Positions 17,697 through 25,186 of a stretch of DNA of 32,957 nt are shown piece after piece. Each line of letters opens with the position of its first letter. Within the stretch, counting starts at the first letter, position 1. This DNA comes from Actinospica acidithermotolerans. GTDB lineage: Bacteria; Actinomycetota; Actinomycetes; Streptomycetales; Catenulisporaceae. The notes under the pieces are model-generated. The model searched no databases, had not been told where the DNA came from, and was given only the letters and a program-made list of their open reading frames with translations. A program made the position numbers and the translations under genes. The stretch covers positions 1-32,957 of the forward strand of contig NZ_JAGSOH010000082.1 in assembly GCF_018139625.1 (NCBI RefSeq), in the 5' to 3' direction.

Positions 17697-17766
17697 GCCG
17701 TCCGTGACCGCCGCCGCGCTAAGTCGTTCGTGACCGCCACCGCGCTAAGTCATCCGTGACCAGCGA
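17689..17766 (+). repeat. 26-bp x3 tandem repeat over the cupin stop codon
   Basis: Three copies start at 17689, 17715 and 17741, each beginning CGCGCTAAG, where CGC TAA is the last Arg codon and stop of the cupin gene in copy 1. Copies differ at a few positions. The array fills nearly all the space before the next gene's ribosome site. Confidence 0.85.
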
Positions 17767-17806
17767 GAACGCCCGAGCCATCCCCATCCACGGAAAGGCA
17801 GACGCC

Positions 17807-18742
17807 ATGACGCGGCAGCAGCGCCAGGCCCTTGACGAACTCCTCCGGCACGGCCCGCTCGACGTCGGCGGCGACATAGCCGAGCAGCGCGCGATCTTCC
17901 ACGAGATGATCGCTTCCATCCCGCTGCCTGACGACGTCTCAGCCAAGCAGGACGAATTGGGCGGCGTGCCCGTCGTGATCGTCGAGACCCCGAACCTCGA
18001 TCCGTCGGCCGCGATCCTCTACTTCCACGGCGGCGCGTACGCCCTCGGATCCGCGCCCGATTCCGTCGGCCTGGCCGCGGACGTCGCCCGCCGCGTCGGA
18101 GCACGTGCCATATCCGTCGACTACCGTCTCGCCCCCGAGCACCCGTTCCCCGCGGCCGTGGACGACGCCGTCGCCGCCTACCGCGCGCTGCTCGGCCGAG
18201 GCGTGCCCGCCTCACGCATCGCCTTCGTCGGCGAGTCCGCGGGCGGCGGCCTCGCCGTGGCAGCCCTCGTCGCCCTCAAGGACGCCGGGCTGCCGCAACC
18301 CGCCTCGGCCGCGGTCTTCTCCCCGTGGGCCGACCTGACCGTCTCGGGAGCCAGCGCCACCGGCAAGGCCGCCCTCGACCCGGCGCTCACCCCCGAAGCC
18401 CTGCGCACCCGGGCACGCGACTACCTCGGCGACCGCGACCCCGCCACCCCGCTGGCCAGCCCGATCCTCGCCGACCTCACCGGACTGCCGCCGCTGCTGA
18501 TCCAGGTCGGCTCCCACGAGATCCTGCTCGACGACGCCGTCCGCCTCGCCGCCCACGCCGCGTGGCACGACGTCGCCGTCGAGCTGCAGGTCTGGCCCGG
18601 CGTCCCGCACGTCTTCCAGTCCTTCGCCGCCCTCCTCGACGACGCCGACCACGCACTGACCGCCGCAGCGGCGTTCATCCAGCGCGGTTTGGTGGCCGAT
18701 GGCCCGGAAACAGAAGAGGCCACCGAGGAATCGGCGGCCTGA
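17807..18742 (+). CDS. Alpha/beta hydrolase, HSL-family (acetyl)esterase
   Basis: 311 residues. Oxyanion-hole motif YFHGGAYALGSA, then DYRLAPEHPFPAAVDD, the nucleophile motif GESAGGGLAVAAL (Ser), the acid in SHEILLDDAVRLA (Asp) and the base in WPGVPHVFQSF (His): a full hormone-sensitive-lipase-type triad. Likely hydrolyses short-chain esters in the cytoplasm. ATG 17807 has GAAAGG eight bases upstream; the GTG at 17756 lies inside the repeat array and is not preferred. Third gene after the glycosyltransferase and cupin, and possibly part of that operon, though 110 bp of mostly repeat DNA lies between. Confidence 0.92.
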   Translation: MTRQQRQALDELLRHGPLDVGGDIAEQRAIFHEMIASIPLPDDVSAKQDELGGVPVVIVETPNLDPSAAILYFHGGAYALGSAPDSVGLAADVARRVGARAISVDYRLAPEHPFPAAVDDAVAAYRALLGRGVPASRIAFVGESAGGGLAVAALVALKDAGLPQPASAAVFSPWADLTVSGASATGKAALDPALTPEALRTRARDYLGDRDPATPLASPILADLTGLPPLLIQVGSHEILLDDAVRLAAHAAWHDVAVELQVWPGVPHVFQSFAALLDDADHALTAAAAFIQRGLVADGPETEEATEESAA

Positions 18743-18758
18743 CCTGCATTGAATCGAG

Positions 18759-18830
18759 TGGACGATACTGGGATTGAACCAGTGACCTCTTCCGTGTCAG
18801 GGAAGCGCTCTCCCGCTGAGCTAATCGTCC
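18759..18830 (-). tRNA. tRNA-Val (anticodon GAC)
   Basis: On the minus strand: acceptor GGACGAT pairing with ATCGTCC, anticodon loop CTGACAC between CTTCC and GGAAG, T-arm GGTTCAATCCC. Discriminator base A; the CCA end is not encoded. Confidence 0.97.
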
Positions 18831-18851
18831 GGGACGAGGCCTTACCGTACA

Positions 18852-18886
18852 CAGCGCCCCTACCGAGACTTCCGGTGTGGGCGCTG
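18852..18886. other. Strong hairpin between the two tRNA genes
   Basis: An 8-bp perfect outer stem (18852-18859 with 18879-18886) and a 4-bp inner stem (ACCG 18862-18865 with CGGT 18873-18876). It could guide processing of a joint tRNA precursor or end transcription; no T-tract follows on either strand. Confidence 0.5.
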
Positions 18887-18906
18887 CATTCGTTCGGTAC
18901 CTCTCG

Positions 18907-18978
18907 AGCGGACGACGGGATTTGAACCCGCGACCCTCACCTTGGCAAGGTGATGCTCTACCACTGAGCCACGTCCGC
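18907..18978 (-). tRNA. tRNA-Gly (anticodon GCC)
   Basis: On the minus strand: acceptor GCGGACG pairing with CGTCCGC, anticodon loop TTGCCAA between TCACC and GGTGA, T-arm GGGTTCAAATCCC. Discriminator T; no encoded CCA. First in the minus-strand order Gly then Val. Confidence 0.97.
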
Positions 18979-19027
18979 GTGTTGCTCGGGATCTTCGCTT
19001 GCGCTCCGCTCCCTGGCGACGAGTAGA

Positions 19028-19033
19028 ACCATA
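19028..19033 (-). promoter_or_regulatory. -10 box for the tRNA-Gly/tRNA-Val unit
   Basis: TATGGT on the minus strand, about 50 bp upstream of tRNA-Gly. A clear -35 box is not seen. The 195 bases between tRNA-Gly and the next plus-strand gene hold no other feature I can support. Confidence 0.35.
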
Positions 19034-19159
19034 CCGGATTCGGGGGGTCGATTGCACATCGGGAGTTCACCGCTGCTTTCTGCGAGTCGGCTGGGCCGGA
19101 TGAGTGAATGGACGACGGGTGCCCGGGTGCGGCTCGGCCGAACGGCCCAACAGTGCGCC

Positions 19160-19174
19160 TACGCTGCATGGACA
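19160..19174 (+). promoter_or_regulatory. -10 box before ATG 19174
   Basis: TACGCT at 19160-19165, the same hexamer as before the gene at 14625. Eight bases separate it from ATG 19174 and only two from ATG 19168, so 19174 is the more likely leaderless start. Confidence 0.4.
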
Positions 19175-20907
19175 TGACCAGCGTGACTTCTCCTCAGCAG
19201 ACCGACCGGCGCGGCTCGGACGAGATTCCGCACCCGCGGCGCGGCCAGGGCGTGCGACTGCTGGTGCTCGGCGCCGACCCGGACGCCCAGGAACTGCGCG
19301 ACCAGGCGGTGGCCGCCGGGTACGAGCTCGCCCAGCGCTACTCGGCGCGCGTCTCGCACGTGGCCTACGGCCACGGGATCGATCCGCGCGACACCCGGTA
19401 CACCAAGATCCGCGACGCGGGCCTCGTGCTGCTTCCGCTGCAGAAATGCGCGGAGGAGCTCGGACTGGCCGCGGACGAGACGGATACGGCGGATGCGACG
19501 CATACGGCGGATACGACGGATGCGGCGGATGCGGCCGAGACTGGGGACGGCGAGGCCGACGCCGTCGCCACCGCGGCCGCCGTGGACGCGGCAGAGACGA
19601 TGGACGCGGCAGAGACGATGGACGCGGCAGAGACGATGGACGCGGCCGACGCGGCTGGCGAGGCTGGCGCGGTGGAGGTGATCGAGGAGCCGGACTCGGT
19701 CGACGTCCGGACCACGGGACCGGAGCCCGACGTCGCGGTCGACGTCGCCAATGAGCCCCCTGTCGAGATCGCGGTCGAGACTGCCGACAAGCCTGCGGTC
19801 GAGATCGCCGAGGGGCCTGCGCAGGACGTAACTGCGCAGGGCGTAGTCGAGGAAGCCGCGGGGGACGACGCCGCCGAGGACGGCGGGATCCCGGAGACAG
19901 ACGATCGCGAGCCCTGGATCGCGGTCGATCAGGAGGGCCCGGCGGATGTGGCCGATGTGGCGGACTTCGCGCCGCTGGAGTTCCCGCCGCTCCACCCGGT
20001 CTCCCTGGACACGGACCTCGCCGGCGTCACGGCCGAGGCCGAGGACGCGGCCGAAATCGAAGCCGAGCCGGTGCCCTTCGCGGAGTTCTCGGCGAACGGT
20101 CTCGTTCCCGGATTCGGCGACGCCTCGCTCGACCTGCCTTTCGCGGCCGCGGTCATCGGCGTCGATCCGTGGACGGGCGTCGAACTGGCCGTCGAGTCCG
20201 AAACCGAGGCCGAGGACGAACTAGACACCGAGATCGACACTGAGACCGGCACCGAGATCGACGACAAGGTCGAGGCCGAGGTCGAGGCTGAGGTTGACCA
20301 CATCGAGGCCGACATCCCCTTCGTCGATATGCACCGGGCGCCGAATGCCGGCGGTCCCGTCGCGGACTCCGTCGCCGAGACCTCCGTCAGGGGCTCCGTC
20401 GCCGAGACCACCGTCCCCGAAACCCACGTCGCCAACTCCGTCCCCGAAACCACCGCCACCGACTCCGTCCAGAAAGCCCCCGTCGCCCCCGCGGCCTCGA
20501 CCGTCCCCACTCACCACGTCCCCCAGCATGCCGCCGGCCACTTCGCGCACCACGCCGCCAATCGCTCCGCCAATCGCTCCGCCAATCGCTCCGCCAACCG
20601 CTCCGCGCGGCACGTCCTGGGCTCGATCGTCTGGGCCCTGATCCCATTCGTGACCTTCGGCCTGCTCACGCCCTTCACCTTCGGGTACGCCGCGTACCGG
20701 CTGCGCTCGCGGGCGCTTGTGCTGAGCGCGGTCGGGTACACGGCGGCCGTCGTGGCGTTGTTCGTGCTCTCGGCGGCGCGTCCGCACTCGGTGACGCCGA
20801 CGGACGCGTCGGGGGCGCTGCTGACGCTGTCGCTCGCGGCGACGTGGATCGGCGGCACGCTGCACGCGTTCAAGCTGCGCACGCGGGTCTTCGCACGCAC
20901 TCGCTGA
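19174..20907 (+). CDS. Membrane protein with BRCT-like head, acidic repeat middle and multi-pass C-terminus
   Basis: 577 residues. Residues about 25-95 look like a BRCT-type domain (GQGVRLLVLGADPDAQELRD, then ARVSHVAYGHGIDPRDTRYT). The middle 350 residues are acidic, Ala/Asp/Glu/Val-rich and repetitive, with no fold visible. A basic repeat of ANRS leads into three or four hydrophobic spans at the C-terminus (VLGSIVWALIPFVTFGLL, VLSAVGYTAAVVALFVLSA, LTLSLAATWIGGTLHAF). Start ATG 19174; ATG 19168 is two codons earlier. No known function; I do not recognise a family beyond the possible BRCT domain. It is followed 71 bp later by the FHA-ABC gene. Confidence 0.7.
   Translation: MTSVTSPQQTDRRGSDEIPHPRRGQGVRLLVLGADPDAQELRDQAVAAGYELAQRYSARVSHVAYGHGIDPRDTRYTKIRDAGLVLLPLQKCAEELGLAADETDTADATHTADTTDAADAAETGDGEADAVATAAAVDAAETMDAAETMDAAETMDAADAAGEAGAVEVIEEPDSVDVRTTGPEPDVAVDVANEPPVEIAVETADKPAVEIAEGPAQDVTAQGVVEEAAGDDAAEDGGIPETDDREPWIAVDQEGPADVADVADFAPLEFPPLHPVSLDTDLAGVTAEAEDAAEIEAEPVPFAEFSANGLVPGFGDASLDLPFAAAVIGVDPWTGVELAVESETEAEDELDTEIDTETGTEIDDKVEAEVEAEVDHIEADIPFVDMHRAPNAGGPVADSVAETSVRGSVAETTVPETHVANSVPETTATDSVQKAPVAPAASTVPTHHVPQHAAGHFAHHAANRSANRSANRSANRSARHVLGSIVWALIPFVTFGLLTPFTFGYAAYRLRSRALVLSAVGYTAAVVALFVLSAARPHSVTPTDASGALLTLSLAATWIGGTLHAFKLRTRVFARTR
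19585..19647 (+). repeat. 18-bp x3.5 in-frame repeat
   Basis: Units at 19585, 19603 and 19621 are identical, coding DAAETM, with a partial fourth unit. Their identity at synonymous positions means recent expansion. Confidence 0.9.
20557..20604 (+). repeat. 12-bp x4 in-frame repeat
   Basis: Four copies of GCCAATCGCTCC (the fourth has one change), coding ANRS four times just before the first membrane span, giving a positively charged inside flank. Confidence 0.9.
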
Positions 20908-20978
20908 GTGCCCAGGCGCACCCCTGTGCGGCTCCGTGCGCGCTACCCAGACCCCTGATCGGGTGCCACGATGGACGC

Positions 20979-23390
20979 ATGGAGGCACTCGGCACGGCCA
21001 CGTCTTCAGTCAATATGCTGACGCTTCAGATCCTCCCCGCCGGATCCGAGCGCTACTTCGACGGCAGCAGGCCGGTGACCATCGGGCGGGACAGCGCCGC
21101 CGACGTGGTGGTGCTGGACACGGCCACCTCCCGGCAGCACGCGGTGCTGCGCCGGGAGGGGGCGGAGGGCGGCTGGGTCTTCGAGGACCGCGGCTCGTCC
21201 AACGGCACGTTCCTGGACGGGCAGCGGGTGACCCGGCTGCCGGTGGACCGGCCCATGATCCTCGCGCTCGGCGCGGACAACGGCGGCTGCCGGATACGGC
21301 TCGTGCCGCCCGCCCCGCACGGCGAGACCGACCCGCACACCCCGACCGTGCCCGTGTTCGCGGCCGGCGGGTCCGCGCCGGGGCAGTTCACCGGCACCTA
21401 CCGCACCTCCAGCCGGGTCCGCATCGGGCGCGCGCTGGACAACGACATCGTCGTCGACGACCTGCTCGTCTCCCGCCACCACGCCGAGCTGCGCAGCGCG
21501 CACGACGGCGCCTTCGAACTCGTCGACCTGGGCAGCCACAACGGCACGTACGCGGACGGCCGCCGGGTCACCGGCCGGGTGAAGCTGCGCGACGGGGCGC
21601 TCGTCTCGGTCGGGCACACGATGCTGCGGCTCCAGCACGGCACCCTCGAAGAGTTCGTGGACGTCGGCGAGGCCAGCTTCTGCGCCCTCGGCCTGACCGT
21701 CACCGCGAACCGCCGCGTGCTGCTCGACGAGGTCAGCTTCGCGCTCGAGGGCGGCCAGTTCCTCGCCGTGCTCGGGCCGACCGGCGCGGGGAAGTCGACG
21801 CTGCTCAAGGCGCTGACCGGCGCGCGTCCGGCGGATCGCGGATCAGTGCTCTACAACGGCCGCGACGTGTACGCGTCGTACGCCGAGCTGCGCAACCGCA
21901 TCGGCTACGTGCCGCAGGACGACATCCTGCATCCCGAACTCACCGTCAAGGCCGCGCTGGACTACGCGGCCCGCCTGCGCTTCCCGCCCGACGTGCCGTC
22001 CGCCGAACGCTCCGCGCGCGTCGTCGAGGTGATGACCGAGCTCGGTCTCGAGCACCGCGCCGACGTGCGGGTCGGCAAGCTGTCCGGCGGTCAGCGCAAG
22101 CGGACCTCCGTGGCCATCGAGCTGCTGACCCGCCCCTCCCTGCTGATCCTCGACGAGCCGACCTCCGGCCTCGATCCCGGCTACGAGAAGAGCGTGATGG
22201 AGCTGCTGCGCGACCTCGCGGGCAGCGGACGCACCGTCCTCACCGTCACGCACTCGATCCAGAGCCTCGACCTGTGCGACCGGATACTCTTCCTCGCGCC
22301 CGGCGGCCAGACCGCGTACTTCGGCCCTCCCTCGCGCACCCTCGACTACTTCCGGCAGCCCGGCTACCCCGAGGTCTTCCAGCACCTCGACCGCTCCGTG
22401 CCGGGCGAGGCGAAGAACGCCTTCGTGGCCTCCGACGTGCGCCGCGAGTACGTCGCCGAGCCTCTCGCCGCGCAACGCGACCGCGCGAACCTGGCCGCCG
22501 CCCATCCGGACGCCCCGCGCCGCAACCCGCACGTCTGGCGCCAGCTCAGCACGCTGATGCGCCGCTACCTCGCCCTGATCAGCGCGGACAAGCGGAACAC
22601 GCTGATGCTGTTCGCGCAGGCACCGGTGCTCGGACTGCTGATGCTCGCCGCTTTCGGCAAGGACAACCTCGTCGCGGGCACGGCCGGGGCCGCGGGGAAC
22701 TCGACCACCGTCCTGCTGGCCCTCACCCTCGCCGCCAGCTATCTCGGCGCGGCGAACTCGATCCGCGAGATCGTCAAGGAACGCCCGATCCTCACCCGGG
22801 AACGCTCGGTCGGCCAATCCGCCTTCGCGTACGTCCTGAGCAAGGCGCTGATCCTCGGCGTGATCACGATCGTCGAGTCCTTCGTGCTCACCTACCTCGC
22901 GCTGCTGCGCCAGGGCGGCCCGAAGCACGGCGCCGTCTTCCTCGACTACCGGCTGGAGATCGCGATCGCCGTCTCGCTCGCCGGGCTCAGCGCGATGGCC
23001 CTCGGCCTGCTCGTCTCCGCGCTCTCCAGCAACGCCGACAAGGTCATGACGATCCTGCCGGTGATCCTTTTCGCGCAGTTCGTGCTGAGCGGATCGGCGT
23101 TCCCGGTCCGCGGCACGGCCGGCCTCGACCAGATCTCGTACCTCTCCAGCGCCCGCTGGGGCTACTCGGCCGCCGCGTCCACCGTGAACCTGGACAAGCT
23201 GCTCGGCGACGGCTGCAACCACCAGGCGTCGCCCCAGGGCGCCGTCATGCTCTCGCAGTGCGATCCCGCCCACGCGCCCACCAAGGCCGCCTGGGCCCAG
23301 GACGTCGCGCTCCTCGGCGGCCTGACCGTGCTGGAGCTGGCCGGCGCCGGACTGGCCGTGCGGCCGATCGGGCGCCCCAGACGCAGATGA
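20979..23390 (+). CDS. FHA-FHA-ABC exporter (ABCG-like ATPase plus permease)
   Basis: 803 residues in one chain. Two FHA phosphothreonine-binding domains: GRDSAADVVV with SSNGTFLDG, and GRALDNDIVVDD with SHNGTYADG. The ATPase has Walker A GPTGAGKST (about 267), signature LSGGQRKR (about 369), Walker B LLILDEPTSGLD (about 390) and switch His TVTHS. The C-terminal third has about six membrane spans (from residue 541), of ABC-2 type. Such fusions are probably controlled by Ser/Thr kinases and export lipids or peptidoglycan-linked substrates; the substrate is unknown. ATG 20979 has CACGAT six bases upstream and no ribosome site; ATG 21015 (MLTLQILP) is the alternative, directly at the FHA domain. 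Confidence 0.92.
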   Translation: MEALGTATSSVNMLTLQILPAGSERYFDGSRPVTIGRDSAADVVVLDTATSRQHAVLRREGAEGGWVFEDRGSSNGTFLDGQRVTRLPVDRPMILALGADNGGCRIRLVPPAPHGETDPHTPTVPVFAAGGSAPGQFTGTYRTSSRVRIGRALDNDIVVDDLLVSRHHAELRSAHDGAFELVDLGSHNGTYADGRRVTGRVKLRDGALVSVGHTMLRLQHGTLEEFVDVGEASFCALGLTVTANRRVLLDEVSFALEGGQFLAVLGPTGAGKSTLLKALTGARPADRGSVLYNGRDVYASYAELRNRIGYVPQDDILHPELTVKAALDYAARLRFPPDVPSAERSARVVEVMTELGLEHRADVRVGKLSGGQRKRTSVAIELLTRPSLLILDEPTSGLDPGYEKSVMELLRDLAGSGRTVLTVTHSIQSLDLCDRILFLAPGGQTAYFGPPSRTLDYFRQPGYPEVFQHLDRSVPGEAKNAFVASDVRREYVAEPLAAQRDRANLAAAHPDAPRRNPHVWRQLSTLMRRYLALISADKRNTLMLFAQAPVLGLLMLAAFGKDNLVAGTAGAAGNSTTVLLALTLAASYLGAANSIREIVKERPILTRERSVGQSAFAYVLSKALILGVITIVESFVLTYLALLRQGGPKHGAVFLDYRLEIAIAVSLAGLSAMALGLLVSALSSNADKVMTILPVILFAQFVLSGSAFPVRGTAGLDQISYLSSARWGYSAAASTVNLDKLLGDGCNHQASPQGAVMLSQCDPAHAPTKAAWAQDVALLGGLTVLELAGAGLAVRPIGRPRRR

Positions 23391-23409
23391 TCCCCTGCGG
23401 CCGATGCCG

Positions 23410-23557
23410 GAGCCGCCGTCTGAGCCGGCCGCCATCCCGGGCCAGCCGCCGTCAGAGCCGGCCGCCGTCCCGGGCCGTCCGCCGTCAGAGCCAGCCGCGG
23501 TCCCGGGCCGTCCGCCGTCAGAGCCGGCCGCCGTCAGAGCCAGCCGCGGTCCCGGGC
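23410..23557. repeat. 33-bp x4 tandem repeat made from the 3' end of the LuxR-type gene
   Basis: Period-33 copies are anchored at 23418, 23451, 23484 and 23517 with a last half-step of 16 bp. The final 24 bases at 23534-23557 (last codons and stop of the minus-strand gene) recur without change at 23485-23508. The other copies have diverged. They fill the whole 143-bp gap between the convergent ABC and regulator genes. Confidence 0.85.
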
Positions 23558-24496
23558 AGCGGCCCCGGCCTGGAAGCGGGTGGAGACGCCCAGTTCCTTG
23601 TGCAGCGCGGCGATCCGCCGCTGCGTGGTGCGCGCGGACCAGCCCAGCGCCCGGGCGATCGCCTCGTCCGTCAGACCGCTCGCGAGCAGGCCCAGCAGCG
23701 CCCGGGTCTTCTCGTCCGGCCGGTCCAGCCGCTCCGCCGATTGCCGCGGCGCGGTGACCAGCGGCACCGCCTTGGACCATTCGTGCTCGAACAGCGCGGA
23801 GAGCACGGCCAGCAGCGCCGAGGACCGGATCACGTACGCGGCCTCGGCGAACGCCTCACCCATCGCGGTCGGCACCACCGCCATCGCCTCGTCCGCCATG
23901 ATCAGCTTCGTCGGCAGGCTCGGCCGCACCCGCGCCTGCTCCCCGGACGCGCAGCTGAGCTCGATGTCGTCCTTGAAGCGGCCCGGCACGGCGAGCGCGT
24001 CCCGGCTGTAGATCGTCCGGATGCTCACGCCCTCCCGGTGCCGCCGCTGCTGGAGCGCGAGGTTCTCGCCGAGCCGCTGCACGTACGGCGGCCGGTCGAA
24101 GGCCCGCACCTCGCCGCGCGCGGCCTCGTAGACCCGGTTCACCCGCGCTGAGACCGCCGACGCGCCGCTGACCACCTCGACCGCGCCGGTGTCGCCCGGC
24201 ACCCCGGCGTCCCGGAACATCTGCGTCAGCCGCTGCATCTCCAGCCTGGCCGCGCTCAGCCGCTGCTCCTGGCGGCCGATCAGCTCGCCGAGCGCCACGT
24301 CCGGCGCGGCCGCCTCGTAGCGCGAGCCGGACTGCACGACCAACCCGTCCTGGGCCAGCCGCAGCAGCAGCGTGCCGACCTCGGCCTCCAGCAGCCCGCA
24401 GTCGGCCGCGATCCGCGCCGCGTCCGCGCCCGGCCGGACCAGCAAAGCCTGATACACGCTGATCTCCCGGGCAGAGAGCCCGACGGCCTCAAGCAT
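23534..24496 (-). CDS. LuxR-type HTH regulator with TrmB-like N-terminal winged helix
   Basis: 320 residues. N-terminal winged helix of TrmB type (LSAREISVYQALLVRPGADA, AEVGTLLLRLAQDGLV). The middle is a PLD-like/TrmB effector region (REGVSIRTIYSRDALAVPG). The C-terminus has a LuxR HTH (about 257-315): LLGLLASGLTDEAIARALGW and SARTTQRRIAALHKELGV. ATG 24496 has GGAGGAGGGG close upstream. Signal unknown. It is the last gene of a minus-strand run, 68 bp after the hypothetical gene. Confidence 0.9.
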   Translation of the reverse strand: MLEAVGLSAREISVYQALLVRPGADAARIAADCGLLEAEVGTLLLRLAQDGLVVQSGSRYEAAAPDVALGELIGRQEQRLSAARLEMQRLTQMFRDAGVPGDTGAVEVVSGASAVSARVNRVYEAARGEVRAFDRPPYVQRLGENLALQQRRHREGVSIRTIYSRDALAVPGRFKDDIELSCASGEQARVRPSLPTKLIMADEAMAVVPTAMGEAFAEAAYVIRSSALLAVLSALFEHEWSKAVPLVTAPRQSAERLDRPDEKTRALLGLLASGLTDEAIARALGWSARTTQRRIAALHKELGVSTRFQAGAAARDRGWL

Positions 24497-24564
24497 CTAC
24501 CCCTCCTCCGTTCCCCGTGCGATGAGCGCCGTGGCGAGCATACGCCGCGTCCGCGGCCGGACCG

Positions 24565-25164
24565 CTAGACCAGAGCCCGGACGATCGGATCCAGGAAGTC
24601 GTCGCACGCGGCGGGATCCAGCCACAGCCGATCGCTGACCAGCACCAGGGTGGGCCGCAGCCGGCGCGCCCACTTCCGATCCATCGGCAGCAGCTTCACG
24701 GTCAGCTCGAACGGCGCGCTCCGGCGGCCCAGCTCACGCTCGATCCGCTTGACGGTCTCGCCGGCCTGCCCGGTCAGCCGCCGCGCCGCCGAGCCGGTCG
24801 TGCGCTGCACGTAGTCGCGCTTCCTCTCGCGCCACCACGCGGTCGCCTCGTCGACCACGGCATTGAACAGGGCCCTGAGATCGGTGCCGGGCTCCGGCGG
24901 CTCCCCGGCCGGCGTCAGGTCCACCCGCGCGCCCTGCCCGAGGTGGGCCAGGTACGCGGTCCACCAGCGCCCCCACTGCTCGGCCGCGGTCGAGGTGGCG
25001 AATGGCGCGAGGGCGGCCCGCAGCTCGACCGGCGGGGACAGCGGCGGCACCAGGTAGTCGGCGGGGCCGGTCAGCCCGGCCGCGTCGCGCACGTAGAGCA
25101 TATTCGAGCACTGCTGCTCGAAGGACGTGCGGATGCTCCAACCGTCCGAACCGACAACTCGCAT
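24565..25164 (-). CDS. Hypothetical protein, 199 residues
   Basis: I do not recognise a family. It begins with RVVGSDGWSIRTSFEQQCSN and LYVRDAAGL, has a Trp-rich helix (AEQWGRWWTAYLAHLGQG) and a basic C-terminal half (WWRERKRDYVQRTTG, LLPMDRKWARRLRPTLVLVS). No signal peptide or membrane span. ATG 25164 has TATCGT six bases before it and no ribosome site, so it probably has its own leaderless transcript, although it lies only 22 bp after the lipoprotein gene. Confidence 0.75.
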   Translation of the reverse strand: MRVVGSDGWSIRTSFEQQCSNMLYVRDAAGLTGPADYLVPPLSPPVELRAALAPFATSTAAEQWGRWWTAYLAHLGQGARVDLTPAGEPPEPGTDLRALFNAVVDEATAWWRERKRDYVQRTTGSAARRLTGQAGETVKRIERELGRRSAPFELTVKLLPMDRKWARRLRPTLVLVSDRLWLDPAACDDFLDPIVRALV

Positions 25165-25176
25165 GGCATGACGATA
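25164..25176 (-). promoter_or_regulatory. -10 box six bases before ATG 25164
   Basis: Minus strand TATCGT (25176-25171), six bases, ATG. A poor -35 candidate, TTCCAA, lies 17 bp upstream, inside the end of the lipoprotein gene. Confidence 0.5.
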
Positions 25177-25186
25177 ACCGTCGGCC

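Noticed and set aside
20936-24151. 1071-codon plus-strand frame crossing the ABC exporter and the regulator
   Set aside because: Arg/Ala/Pro-rich shadow frame; it would span two genes on different strands that both have strong motifs.
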